Below are positions 24,383 through 31,406 of a stretch of DNA of 64,000 nucleotides, piece after piece. The notes beneath the pieces were generated by a model that saw only the letters and a list, made by a program, of their open reading frames with translations, was not told the DNA's origin and ran no database searches. The DNA is from Microbacterium arborescens (GTDB lineage Bacteria > Actinomycetota > Actinomycetes > Actinomycetales > Microbacteriaceae): NCBI GenBank assembly GCA_003339645.1, contig QNUV01000041.1, positions 558,001-622,000 on the forward strand, given 5' to 3'. The translations under genes were made by a program, and so were the position numbers. How positions within the stretch are numbered: the stretch's first letter is position 1; each line of letters begins with the position of its first letter.

Positions 24383-25087
24383 ATGGTATTCGCTCCGCCT
24401 CTGCAATCCGTGGTCGACCGGTATGCCAAGAGTCTCGCGGCGCCTTCGGGTTTGGTGAAGCTGTACCCGCGGGAGGCGGGGAGGCCCAGGCAGGAGCATA
24501 TGGCGCTGTCACCGGCGGTCGTATTGACCTCCACCTCAGCCTTCGAGGGTTTCGCGGAGGAGCTCATCGCCGTGACCGGGGCCCATTTGGGCCTGAGCTT
24601 TGCGCAGATCGCACGGCTCGCGCATTCAAATGCGCCGACCGTGGCATCTCTGGAAGCAACCTTGAGCAAGCAGCTCAATCTGTATTCGACCCCGGACTTC
24701 CGAAACTCCTTCGGCCTCGAGATCTTCCGCGCGCCGGCGGTAGGCGCGAGTTGGTGGCGAACCCACGAAATCGGATGGGTTGCGCTCGCCTCGCAATCGG
24801 AAGGTTGGATCCAAGTGCGGCATGCCCTGTCCCACGGGCTGACCCGTGGGTACTTGTCGGAGATGTGGCCGACTCCCATGAAACCAAATACTCCCGATGC
24901 CTCGTCGGTCCTGCGAGAACAAACCTCCGGTAAGCACTCTTTGACGCTCCACGGCGCCCTCACCTGCGCCCGGATCTTTCGATACGGTGCGGAGGCCTTA
25001 TGCACCGCAGCCGCGCGCGGGCTCGGGTTGAAGCCGCCTCGCTGGCGAGCGGTGCCAGAGTTCCCCTTGGAGACCATCTCCGACTGA
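24383..25087 (+). CDS. HEPN-like protein (RiboL-PSP-HEPN-like), prophage cargo
   Basis: The 234-residue helical protein contains RHALSH (R146-H151), the Rx4-6H motif of HEPN ribonucleases, following a tryptophan-rich helix (GWIQVRHALSHGLTRG) and preceded by an N-terminal bundle with SAFEGFAEEL (about 52-61), a pattern of the RiboL-PSP-HEPN family. HEPN proteins often cleave RNA in toxin-antitoxin and abortive-infection systems. No antitoxin gene lies next to it, unless the small zinc-ribbon protein upstream serves. It is the last gene before attR, a common place for defence cargo. Confidence 0.62.
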   Translation: MVFAPPLQSVVDRYAKSLAAPSGLVKLYPREAGRPRQEHMALSPAVVLTSTSAFEGFAEELIAVTGAHLGLSFAQIARLAHSNAPTVASLEATLSKQLNLYSTPDFRNSFGLEIFRAPAVGASWWRTHEIGWVALASQSEGWIQVRHALSHGLTRGYLSEMWPTPMKPNTPDASSVLREQTSGKHSLTLHGALTCARIFRYGAEALCTAAARGLGLKPPRWRAVPEFPLETISD

Positions 25088-25189
25088 ATCGGATCTCGAC
25101 CCGACGCCCCGTCGGTATGACCCTCGAGGGCCAGGCGCACGACCCCATGACCGCTCACCGTGTGCTTCGACGCATCCGCGCGGTCGCGT

Positions 25190-25211
25190 GAGATCCCACA
25201 AAAGTCCCACA
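25190..25211 (+). repeat. Integrase arm-type site, right end of prophage
   Basis: The motif holds two TCCCACA units and matches the left site at 11758-11779 in 20 of 22 bases and in the same orientation. It lies 92 bases inside attR. Confidence 0.75.
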
Positions 25212-25303
25212 GTCGCACCCGTCGAACCCCGCCGATGCCCACCTATACCCGCCTCACCATCCGCGTGATCTCGCGGAAGTAGGCCCTGGCGCGGCGTCTG
25301 GCT

Positions 25304-25344
25304 GGGGTTCGATTCCCCCCATCTCCACCACTGCCGCTGTCACA
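25304..25344 (+). repeat. attR of the ssrA prophage
   Basis: Forty-one bases identical to attL at 11640-11680. Only the last 27 bases of the tmRNA gene are repeated here, with no matching 5' half upstream, so this copy is not a functional RNA gene. Confidence 0.96.
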
Positions 25345-25347
25345 GCA

Positions 25348-25390
25348 CGAAGCCCCCGCATCCCTGACCTCAGGAGATCCGGGGGCTTCG
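25348..25390 (+). terminator. Native ssrA terminator, displaced beyond attR
   Basis: A perfect 11-bp stem (CGAAGCCCCCG at 25348-25358 with 25380-25390) starts 4 bases after the att repeat, the same relative position as the element's terminator behind attL. It probably ended ssrA transcription before integration. There is no T-run. Confidence 0.7.
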
Positions 25391-25607
25391 GCGTTCCCGG
25401 GCTGAGGTTGCCCCGTCCTGACCCGAATCAGGCGGGGCACGCGCACCGCGTACCCCCCAAATGCACCCGGCGCACGTGTCTCCTTTCGGAGCAGCGCGAG
25501 GGTCGGATTGCTGCGACTCCGATTCGCCATCGCCATCCGCATGGGCGGGTGCCGGCTTTCCAGCTTCTGGAGTCCATGCCCAGAGGGGCGGAGCTCAGCG
25601 GAAGGTA
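25391..25607. other. Intergenic host sequence with no recognised gene
   Basis: The sequence between the displaced ssrA terminator and the next hairpin is typical GC-rich chromosome. I see no RNA gene or promoter motif in it. Short frames on both strands lack Shine-Dalgarno sites and good coding bias. Confidence 0.5.
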
Positions 25608-25650
25608 CGGCGAAGGCCCCCGCCCTCAGCTGGGGCGGGGGCCTTCGCCG
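25608..25650. terminator. Long perfect hairpin terminator
   Basis: An 18-bp perfect stem (25608-25625 with 25633-25650) and a 7-base loop lie 9 bases after the stop of the minus-strand gene. It would act for transcripts from the right. Confidence 0.8.
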
Positions 25651-25659
25651 TTCGGGTGA

Positions 25660-25818
25660 TCAGGTCTTGTTGCGAATCGAGCGCATGAGCCAGGCGATGA
25701 CCGCGATGAGGATGAGCGCGATGCCAACGAACAGCAGGAACTTCACCGCTTCGACGAAGATTCCCGTGAACAGCAACGCGATGCCGATGATGATGAGGAT
25801 GATCGCAAGTGCAGGCAT
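25660..25818 (-). CDS. Small two-TM membrane protein (52 aa)
   Basis: The product is almost wholly hydrophobic, with two segments (about 3-20 and 25-44) and a basic end (MRSIRNKT), which puts the C-terminus inside by the positive-inside rule. Small proteins of this type are common in actinobacteria and have no known role. The hairpin at 25608-25650 ends the transcript. Confidence 0.65.
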   Translation of the reverse strand: MPALAIILIIIGIALLFTGIFVEAVKFLLFVGIALILIAVIAWLMRSIRNKT

Positions 25819-25894
25819 GTCTCGATTGTGACGCGCACCGGGCTTCGGCGCAGGTCCTTGACCTCGCGCCGCGCAGACTCTATGGAGACGACGC

Positions 25895-26287
25895 CTACGG
25901 ACGTGCGTCGGCCGATGACTGTTCGGTGCCTTGATGGAAGCGCAGCGCCAGGGTGTCACCCGACGTGGCCCAGACGGACGAATGCCGGCTGATCCGCGTG
26001 CCGGCGATGAGACGATACGTGACGAGCACCGTGTCGACGTCGAGGCGCTGGATGACCCACTCGTCCGTCTGCGGAGTGTCTCGGGTCGCTTCCTCGACGA
26101 GTTCGACGAGGAGATCGGACCGCGTCCACAGGCGACCGGATCGACCGATCTCGGTGAAGTCCGGGTGGATGAGCTGTCGCAGGCGTCGCGCGTCATGGCG
26201 GACGGCACTCGTGAGCAGGTCGCGCTCGGCGTCGCGGATACGGCCGGCCAGGTCGTCGGCTACGCCGACGGCTTCGAGCTCGTTCAT
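25895..26287 (-). CDS. SnoaL-like/DUF4440 protein
   Basis: The 130-residue protein fits the nuclear-transport-factor-2 fold used by DUF4440 proteins: a helical start (ERDLLTSAVRHDARRLRQLIHPDF), FTEIGRSGRLWTRSDLLVEL, then strands YRLIAG and SSVWATSGDTLALRFHQGTE. It starts at the ATG of 26287, which shares one base with the stop of the lipoprotein gene (TGATG). The family binds small ligands or is a subunit; the function here is unknown. Confidence 0.8.
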   Translation of the reverse strand: MNELEAVGVADDLAGRIRDAERDLLTSAVRHDARRLRQLIHPDFTEIGRSGRLWTRSDLLVELVEEATRDTPQTDEWVIQRLDVDTVLVTYRLIAGTRISRHSSVWATSGDTLALRFHQGTEQSSADARP

Positions 26288-26847
26288 CAACGTCGCTCGA
26301 TGACGACGAGGCCCTGCTTCACGTCGGCGACCTGAGCATAGCCGTCACCGAAGAAGTAGGTGACGCCGTAACCGTCGGCGTCGATGTTGAGCGCGAAGGA
26401 CGGGTCTTCGGTCAGGTAGACCCCGCCGTCGCCCTCTTCGCGGATCCACCCCTGAGACTCGAGGGTGCGCTCGGCATCCGTGGTCTCGGCGGCGGTGAGC
26501 GGCGCCCATCCGAACTGGAGGATGTTGCCGCCGGGCTCGGCAGCGTTGGTCCAGGTGCACGAGACGCCCGCGTCGATCTGCATCTCGCCGATCATGAACG
26601 GCCCCTGCTGATACTCCCAGCCCTGCGACTGCAGTTCTTCGAGGCTCGCCTCTCGGATGATGTTCTCGCAGGTCGGATCGGGCAGGGCGGGCTCGGAAGC
26701 GGTGGCCTCGGGCGTCGCGACGGGCGACGATGGGACGGCTTCGGGCGGAGCGGTCTCGGCGGGTTCGGGGGCGGAGCACCCGGCGAGCAGCATCAGGATC
26801 ATCGCCGAGCCGGTCGCAAGGGCCAGGGGTGTGTGCCGCCGGGTCAT
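26287..26847 (-). CDS. Putative lipoprotein
   Basis: The 186-residue protein has a lipoprotein signal (lipobox LLAGC at about 20-24), a proline- and alanine-rich linker (about 25-57), then a compact domain with two cysteines (CENI and CTWT) and a beta-rich character as in actinobacterial DUF3558-like lipoproteins. It should be attached to the outside of the membrane. The start overlaps the end of the hisN-like gene by 4 bases (ATGA), making one operon with the SnoaL-like gene. Confidence 0.78.
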   Translation of the reverse strand: MTRRHTPLALATGSAMILMLLAGCSAPEPAETAPPEAVPSSPVATPEATASEPALPDPTCENIIREASLEELQSQGWEYQQGPFMIGEMQIDAGVSCTWTNAAEPGGNILQFGWAPLTAAETTDAERTLESQGWIREEGDGGVYLTEDPSFALNIDADGYGVTYFFGDGYAQVADVKQGLVVIERR

Positions 26848-27680
26848 GCGTCGCCGTCCTTGCGCGAGAGCAGTTCGAGGAAGGTGTCGTGGAGGACGCC
26901 GTTAGTGGCGAGAGATGAGCGGGTCGACAGGGTTTCGGCCCCGTCGATGTCGGTGAAGCGTCCGCCCGCCTCGCTCACGATCGGGACGTGCGCGGCCAGG
27001 TCGTATTCCTTCACGCCGAACTCCGCTACGAACTCCAGTCGCCCTTCCGCCAGGAGCATGTACGGCCACGCGTCACCGTAGCCGCGGTCACGCCAGACGC
27101 GCCGCGACAGAGCGAGCAGCTGCTCGCCGCGACCGACCTCGTCCCACTGATGGATGCTCTGGAAGCTGATGCTCGACTGCGCGAGGTCGTCGATCGGCGA
27201 CACCGCGATGCGCCGGGGGGTCGTGTCGCCCGGGACGTTCGTCCATGCGCCGTGTCCGGTCGCGGCCCACCACCGGCGGCCGATCGCCGGCTGGCTGACG
27301 ACACCGACCCGCGGCACGCCGTCCACAGCCAGCGCGATCAGGGTCGCCCACATCGGGATGCCCTTGAGGTAGTTCGCTGTGCCGTCGATGGGGTCGATGA
27401 TCCACTGGCGACGCGCGTCTCCGGTGGCGCCGTACTCCTCACCCAGCACGCTGTCGTCGGGTCGCTCCGCGCCCAGGAGCTCGCGGATCGCGCGTTCTGT
27501 GGCGAGGTCGGCCTCGGTCACGTGCGACGCATCCGCCTTCAGCTGCACGTCGAGGTCGGCCGCGTCGAACCTGGCCATGCTCACCGCGTCGGCGGCATCG
27601 GCCAGGCGGAGCGCGAGAGCCAGGTCGTCGGCCAGGGCGCCTGCGAACTGCGCTGTCGGATCCGGTGTGGTGGGGGTCAC
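26844..27680 (-). CDS. hisN: Histidinol-phosphatase, inositol-monophosphatase family
   Basis: The 278-residue protein shows the metal-binding motifs of the IMPase superfamily: EE at 81-82, DPIDGT at 96-101, and a C-terminal YDLAAHVPIVSEAGG block. In actinobacteria this group provides histidinol-phosphatase, the penultimate step in histidine synthesis. Other inositol phosphatases share these motifs, so the specific activity is not certain. It starts at a GTG near 27680; the 94 bases before the tRNA-Lys gene lie divergent from it. Confidence 0.8.
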   Translation of the reverse strand: MTPTTPDPTAQFAGALADDLALALRLADAADAVSMARFDAADLDVQLKADASHVTEADLATERAIRELLGAERPDDSVLGEEYGATGDARRQWIIDPIDGTANYLKGIPMWATLIALAVDGVPRVGVVSQPAIGRRWWAATGHGAWTNVPGDTTPRRIAVSPIDDLAQSSISFQSIHQWDEVGRGEQLLALSRRVWRDRGYGDAWPYMLLAEGRLEFVAEFGVKEYDLAAHVPIVSEAGGRFTDIDGAETLSTRSSLATNGVLHDTFLELLSRKDGDA

Positions 27681-27774
27681 GGCTCCAGGATACGACGCGC
27701 CGGAGCCCTCGATTGGCGCGATGACGCGAAGTGGGGTAACGTTTCTCCTCGGTTCGCTTCACTGCGAACAGCCT

Positions 27775-27847
27775 GCACCTCTAGCTCAATCGGCAGAGCA
27801 ACTGACTCTTAATCAGTGGGTTCTGGGTTCGAGTCCCAGGGGGTGCA
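27775..27847 (+). tRNA. tRNA-Lys (anticodon CTT), target of an integrative element
   Basis: The 73-base gene folds as a full cloverleaf: acceptor GCACCTC with GGGGTGC, anticodon loop CTCTTAA with CTT, and GGTTCGAGTCC in the T-arm. CCA is not encoded. The last 47 bases (from 27801) belong to the 48-bp attL repeat, so the 3' part comes with the element but restores an intact gene. Confidence 0.97.
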
Positions 27848-27848
27848 C
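27801..27848 (+). repeat. attL of the tRNA-Lys element (48-bp direct repeat)
   Basis: Identical to 34386-34433. It covers the anticodon arm, variable loop, T-arm, 3' acceptor strand and one base beyond of tRNA-Lys. Confidence 0.96.
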
Positions 27849-27855
27849 AGGCATA

Positions 27856-27891
27856 AAGGCCCGGTCAGGAGCAAGTTTCTGACCGGGCCTT
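27856..27891 (+). terminator. Element-supplied terminator for tRNA-Lys
   Basis: A perfect 13-bp stem (AAGGCCCGGTCAG at 27856-27868 with 27879-27891) lies 9 bases after the tRNA. It comes from the element; the displaced native hairpin is at 34437-34478. Confidence 0.8.
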
Positions 27892-27909
27892 CGTCGTTCT
27901 CCTGCGCGG

Positions 27910-27929
27910 TCGTGCAATCTACGTGCAAT
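27910..27929 (+). repeat. Integrase arm-type direct repeats, left end of tRNA-Lys element
   Basis: The 20 bases TCGTGCAATCTACGTGCAAT contain two CGTGCAAT units 11 bp apart and are identical to 34241-34260 in the same orientation. They lie 62 bases inside attL. Confidence 0.82.
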
Positions 27930-28055
27930 CTGGAAGCGAGAACGCTCGATTCTCGGCCCCTCCGTCTCGGGGTCGTCGGCGTATCTATGGACGCGGCGCG
28001 TCGCTGTCTTGGGTCGCTGAACTGCACGACGTGCGATTCAAGTGCGCGTAGAAGT

Positions 28056-28100
28056 GAGCCCCCGCGGGCTGGGAGGAAAGGCACTCGCCCGCGGGGGCTC
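28056..28100. terminator. Strong hairpin after the minus-strand gene cluster (1)
   Basis: A 13-bp perfect stem (GAGCCCCCGCGGG at 28056-28068 with 28088-28100) lies beyond the last gene of the minus-strand unit. With the second hairpin at 28131-28160 it would stop transcription before the tRNA. Confidence 0.7.
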
Positions 28101-28130
28101 TCGGCTGCGTATTGTTCCGCAGCCGCTGTT

Positions 28131-28160
28131 CCCGAGGCACGTGAGGAGTCGTGCCTCGGG
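28131..28160. terminator. Strong hairpin after the minus-strand gene cluster (2)
   Basis: A 10-bp perfect stem, CCCGAGGCAC with GTGCCTCGGG, lies 58 bases beyond the stop of the last minus-strand gene and is the first hairpin met by that transcript. Confidence 0.7.
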
Positions 28161-28217
28161 AGCGGCAAGGGAAGGGGCGGGCGACCGCGACTCCAACACG
28201 CGCCCGCCCCCTCCCGG

Positions 28218-28469
28218 CTAGGAATCGGCCATCGTGAGGCCGAAGATCTTCTCGCGGACCAGCTGCTGTAGGGGCTCGGGGATGGGCGAGACCTCGCCGC
28301 CTGCCACGAACGCGTGCACAGCGCCATCCGGAAGCGTGGCCCAGAGCACCGCGCCGCCCTGCGTCGTTCTGGTGCGAGTACCTGGCGGGAATCCGTACCG
28401 CTGGCCACCCGCGTGGGCATAGACAGCGTTCCCGCCGAAGCTGGGAGAGGACAGACGAAGTCGGGTCAC
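28218..28469 (-). CDS. Hypothetical protein, last gene of the element's minus-strand unit (83 aa)
   Basis: The 83-residue product is beta-rich in the middle (GGAVLWATLPDGAVHAFVAGG) and has a basic N-terminus. It starts at a GTG that overlaps the stop of the upstream gene (GTGA). No family recognised. Confidence 0.5.
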   Translation of the reverse strand: MTRLRLSSPSFGGNAVYAHAGGQRYGFPPGTRTRTTQGGAVLWATLPDGAVHAFVAGGEVSPIPEPLQQLVREKIFGLTMADS

Positions 28470-28843
28470 GATGCGGCCTCCGTCTGCTTGGCCAACATCG
28501 CGGCGAAGTCCTCCAGGCGCATCAAGACGAAACTTTGCGCGATGGGCCGTCCTCGCCGATACGCGACAACGGCTGGAATCATCTTCCCGGCCAGGCGTGC
28601 GCCCACGAGTGCGCTGTCGAGTGCGCTGCCCCAGCGAGCCGACTCAGCCGATGTGACGTTCAAATGAAAGCGATGAACACCGAGCACATCGGGGGCATCG
28701 CGATCTTCAAGCTCCACGTGCTCCGAGGTCGAGCGGGCTGGGCGTCGCGGCTTCGGCGTGGCCGTCGCGACCCCCGCCACGTTCATGACTAGGGCGACGG
28801 CCTCGCGGAACTGAGCATGGCGGCTGTAATTGTCAACGCTCAC
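28466..28843 (-). CDS. Hypothetical protein of the element (125 aa)
   Basis: Start at the GTG of 28843 gives VSVDNYSRHAQFREAVALV, inside the end of the upstream gene. The product has a short helical start, a linker rich in R and P (TPKPRRPARSTSEH), and a beta/alpha C-terminal half. No motif recognised. Overlaps with both neighbours show it is part of a compact operon. Confidence 0.5.
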   Translation of the reverse strand: MSVDNYSRHAQFREAVALVMNVAGVATATPKPRRPARSTSEHVELEDRDAPDVLGVHRFHLNVTSAESARWGSALDSALVGARLAGKMIPAVVAYRRGRPIAQSFVLMRLEDFAAMLAKQTEAAS

Positions 28844-29453
28844 CGTGACTCCTCTGGTAAAGACGGCGGACCTTTTCGACGGCACGCGCTCGTGCTTCCG
28901 GGTCCGGCGTTGACTCGGCGAGCCTCAGCGCGGCTGCGCGTTCGGCCTCCCATTGAGGATCGGCGTCCCGGCTCCTGTTCACGAACTGCTGGCCCTCGCG
29001 ACGCCGCTGCTCGGCCTCGGCTTCCTGCGCGGCAGCCTTTCGGTCCCAGTAGTTGACCGCAGGTGCCTCGGTGTAGGTCGCGGTCGAGGGCGCAGCCCCA
29101 TAGGTTTCGTGGAGTGCCTTCAGCGCCGCCGCACGGCGTCCCGCGTTGGGTTCGCCCCACGCGGCCTGACGGGCCTCCTCGCGCTGCCGAGCCCACTCAG
29201 GGTCGCCGTGGACCCAGTTGGGGAGGTCCAGAGCGCCGAGGGCGAAGCGTTGCTCGCCCCACTTCTTCAGCTGGGCGTCTGGGTCCGCGGCCAGGCGAAG
29301 GTTCGGCATCTGCTCCAGCTGGTGGGCCGTAACCACCAGCTGGTGCCCACGTTCCCGAACATCGCTCGGCTGGAAGGGTGCGCGGCCGGGGACGATGCTG
29401 GCGACGAGAAGCGTGATCGTGTCGCCTGGGGCGACGGTATGCGGTTCGGCCAT
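28833..29453 (-). CDS. Charged helical protein of the element (206 aa)
   Basis: The product opens with a short beta region (TVAPGDTITLLVASIVPG, about 6-23), then becomes almost fully helical with many W, R, E, Q and A residues (EEARQAAWGEPNAGRRAAALKAL and similar). It shows no catalytic motif. The N-terminal ordered part and long helical arm are reminiscent of phage scaffold or DNA-packaging helpers but that is only character. The gene begins one base after the upstream stop. Confidence 0.5.
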   Translation of the reverse strand: MAEPHTVAPGDTITLLVASIVPGRAPFQPSDVRERGHQLVVTAHQLEQMPNLRLAADPDAQLKKWGEQRFALGALDLPNWVHGDPEWARQREEARQAAWGEPNAGRRAAALKALHETYGAAPSTATYTEAPAVNYWDRKAAAQEAEAEQRRREGQQFVNRSRDADPQWEAERAAALRLAESTPDPEARARAVEKVRRLYQRSHGER

Positions 29454-29454
29454 T

Positions 29455-30000
29455 TCAACACTCCAGAGATGCACGGCGGTTGTGGATGTGACGCAGGTCC
29501 CTGGCGAGGGCGCGACGGTCGAGCCGGTCGAACTCGACAGCGAACAATTCGGCCAGCTTTGGGTCGCGGTGGGCGAGCCGGGCAAGGACGCGGCGGGAGG
29601 CAGCTTCGAGATCCAGCGCGGTCACGTCGTCTTCGTGGGTGACGCCGAGTGCGAGAAGGCTCTCCCAGGCCCTGCGCGCCCCGTCTGCGGCCCTAACGTG
29701 ATCTGCGTGTCGTCCTGCGTCTTCTGCAGCGTCTGCGGCGTCCGTGAGCCTGTCGGCGATCTCGGCGATCCGCGTCACGATGTCCGCTGAGGTGAGCCCA
29801 GCCGCATCCAGTGCATCAGCGCTGGCGCGCATGTGATTGTCGCGGTGCCGACGGAGCGACGAGATCGAGATCTCAAATCGTGCCGAAACAGCCGAAAGAG
29901 TGTCGCCGAGGATTGCGGACTCGATTGCGGCGCGGTCCAGGTGAGCGCACGTTGAACACGGCCGACCCACGGCGCTGCTGCTGTTGCTTGTGCTGCTCAT
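29455..30000 (-). CDS. DNA-binding-type protein with N-terminal HTH (181 aa)
   Basis: Residues 14-52 hold CSTCAHLDRAAIESAILGDT and VSARFEISISSLRRHRDNHM, a CxxC followed by a helix-turn-helix resembling those in small terminases and transposon resolvases. The rest is helical with long A/R/E/D stretches. A Shine-Dalgarno (AGGAGGG) precedes the ATG by 8 bases. The shared 20-base box at 30011-30030 is just upstream. Function unknown; a small-terminase-like packaging role for a satellite is conceivable. Confidence 0.6.
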   Translation of the reverse strand: MSSTSNSSSAVGRPCSTCAHLDRAAIESAILGDTLSAVSARFEISISSLRRHRDNHMRASADALDAAGLTSADIVTRIAEIADRLTDAADAAEDAGRHADHVRAADGARRAWESLLALGVTHEDDVTALDLEAASRRVLARLAHRDPKLAELFAVEFDRLDRRALARDLRHIHNRRASLEC

Positions 30001-30010
30001 CGTGTTTCCC

Positions 30011-30030
30011 TCCTACTAGGTGATATCGGA
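30011..30030. promoter_or_regulatory. Conserved box upstream of the first minus-strand unit
   Basis: The bases TCCTACTAGGTGATATCGGA match 30912-30931 in 18 of 20 positions. A second shared string, CAGAGGGGC, follows at 30044-30052. Each pair lies upstream of a minus-strand gene start, so this looks like a common operator or promoter part. Confidence 0.6.
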
Positions 30031-30106
30031 TCGAACCAGCGACCAGAGGGGCGGTTTCGTGGCTGTTGCAGGCTGTCGTTACCGAACCGTTATGTGGGCG
30101 CTCAAA

Positions 30107-30841
30107 TCATGATCTGCTCACGGAGCGAAGCGCCGCTCGCATCCGTTTGACGGTGGCCGCGCTCGTACTCAGTGCATCTGCCTGCGCGGCCACCGTGCCC
30201 GGGTTAGCCGCAAGAAATTCCAGATCCGCAACGGTCCACTTCGAGCCTCGCTTCGAGGTTGAACCGCCTCTCGCGCCCCTCCGCTGTTGCTCCTGGATGT
30301 AATCCGGCGTCCACCGGTCGAGGACGTATCGCGCTGCGCCGAGGGTCAGGCGCTCCAGAGCTCCCGGCGTCAGTCGAGCGTGTGCTTGGCGGCTCGAAGG
30401 GCGCGGGTCGCCGGGAGCGACATCCAGCATCGTGCGAGGGCACTCCTGGCTCACGTATGCCGCCAATGCATCCGCGAGCACCTCCACGGGCGGGGCATCG
30501 TGACCGGCCTTTGCTTGGTCGTTCAGCGCTCGCCAGGTGAGCTTGCGAAGGTGTGAGCGCATGCGGGAGTAGATCGAAGCGTCCGACGTGCTGCGAGGAA
30601 TCGTCGGCCTCCGCAGCTGCTGACGATTGCCTCGTGCTGCTCGCGCTGCGATGAGAGCATTCACTAGTACATCACTGAAGTGATGTAGGTTATCTGAGCC
30701 GGTCCAGTTTCGCTTATCTGAGCCGCCCGCAGAAGCCTCATTCGAAGGTTCTCCAGGGGACGACAAAGAGGCTCGCATCTCGGCCAGCGTGAGCCGAGCC
30801 GAAGCCTGGTCGCTCGTGTCGTTCGTGGGTACACTAGACAT
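30107..30841 (-). CDS. Putative replication or regulatory protein with C-terminal HTH (244 aa)
   Basis: Residues 1-45 are disordered. The middle (about 46-190) is helical and R/A rich with a conserved-looking RSHLRKLTWRALNDQAKAG block. Residues 195-244 form a helix-turn-helix (WTVADLEFLAANPGTVAAQADALSTSAATVKRMRAAL). No Rep motif was recognised with certainty. A 20-bp inverted repeat and a pair of 12-base direct repeats fall inside its own coding sequence (30668-30725), as in plasmid replication genes that carry an origin. Replication initiator is a guess. Confidence 0.5.
   Translation of the reverse strand: MSSVPTNDTSDQASARLTLAEMRASLSSPGEPSNEASAGGSDKRNWTGSDNLHHFSDVLVNALIAARAARGNRQQLRRPTIPRSTSDASIYSRMRSHLRKLTWRALNDQAKAGHDAPPVEVLADALAAYVSQECPRTMLDVAPGDPRPSSRQAHARLTPGALERLTLGAARYVLDRWTPDYIQEQQRRGARGGSTSKRGSKWTVADLEFLAANPGTVAAQADALSTSAATVKRMRAALRSVSRS
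30668..30725. repeat. Inverted repeat and 12-base direct repeats inside the putative replication gene
   Basis: TACATCACTGAAGTGATGTA (30668-30687) is a 9+2+9 palindrome. TTATCTGAGCCG occurs at 30690-30701 and again at 30714-30725, 24 bases start to start. This segment has lower GC than its surroundings. It could be an origin, an operator, or the regulatory site of the element. Confidence 0.6.
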
Positions 30842-30911
30842 GGAATCTTCTCCTCGCCCCCGGATTCGAGTTGGCGCTCGCCGGGGGCTTTCCTCTGCCC
30901 CCGATACCGGG

Positions 30912-30931
30912 TCCTACTGCGTGATATCGGA
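30912..30931. promoter_or_regulatory. Conserved box upstream of the putative replication gene
   Basis: TCCTACTGCGTGATATCGGA, 18 of 20 bases as at 30011-30030, lies 71 bases upstream of the gene start at 30841. The accompanying CAGAGGGGC is at 30963-30971. G-rich stretches between the box and the start may form a structured leader. Confidence 0.6.
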
Positions 30932-30993
30932 CCCGCGGAGGCTCGCGAAGGAAACCCCAGGTCAGAGGGGCTAGCAGCGTTGTCAGCGCGAAA

Positions 30994-31182
30994 TCAGCGG
31001 ATGGCGCGACCGATGTCGGCGAGCGCGCTGGCATCTACTCGGAGAAGGCGCGAACCGAGACGGCGCGCGGGCAGCTCGCCACGCGAGATCATGCGCCGGA
31101 CGGTCTTTTCGGACACGCTCAGCTGCAGCGCTGCAGCTGCGACGGTGATCCAGGCAGGCGAGTGGGTGGGGGAGTTGGACAT
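30994..31182 (-). CDS. xis: Excisionase-type helix-turn-helix protein (62 aa)
   Basis: The protein WITVAAAALQLSVSEKTVRRMISRGELPARRLGSRLLRVDASAL is a classic winged helix of the excise/AlpA group (about residues 10-52). The start at 31182 avoids an N-terminal extension from a further upstream ATG. It is the likely recombination directionality factor for the integrase of this element. It is divergent from the ImmA gene. Confidence 0.8.
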   Translation of the reverse strand: MSNSPTHSPAWITVAAAALQLSVSEKTVRRMISRGELPARRLGSRLLRVDASALADIGRAIR

Positions 31183-31374
31183 GCGGAATCCCAGCTGTAC
31201 GGAGACGTACGGCTCGTCGCTCGTGGCTGAGCGCGGCGCGGGGGTTCGGAGTCTCGACCGGCTGGGGGCCATGCACGTGCCGGTGCTGCTCGCTCCAGCC
31301 TTCCCAGGGGCTGGCAGCTCATGTCCACTCTAGTCCGTTCGTGGCTGGTTCCGAAGATGTCGATGGCTGCTGTG

Positions 31375-31380
31375 TATAGT
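31375..31380 (+). promoter_or_regulatory. -10 box of the ImmA/DUF4411 operon
   Basis: TATAGT lies 26 bases before the TTG start, with GGGGGAGA as Shine-Dalgarno between them. The -35 is not clear. Confidence 0.5.
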
Positions 31381-31406
31381 CAGCTCATGCAGTTGGGGGA
31401 GACGCG

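Larger units (their letters stand above)
11640..25344. mobile_element. Degenerate prophage integrated in ssrA (13.7 kb)
   Basis: The segment is bounded by 41-bp perfect direct repeats (11640-11680 and 25304-25344) that include the tmRNA 3' end. A tyrosine integrase lies just inside the left end and both ends carry a near-identical 22-bp arm-type motif (11758-11779, 25190-25211). Phage genes seen are ImmA, a repressor fragment, a cytosine methyltransferase fragment, an HNH endonuclease, a small terminase and a terL fragment. No capsid, portal, tail or lysis gene is left. Two junctions near 13.70 kb and 19.57 kb look like deletion scars. The rest is unknown cargo. A phage-satellite origin is possible but less likely, given the gene fragments. 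Confidence 0.93.
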
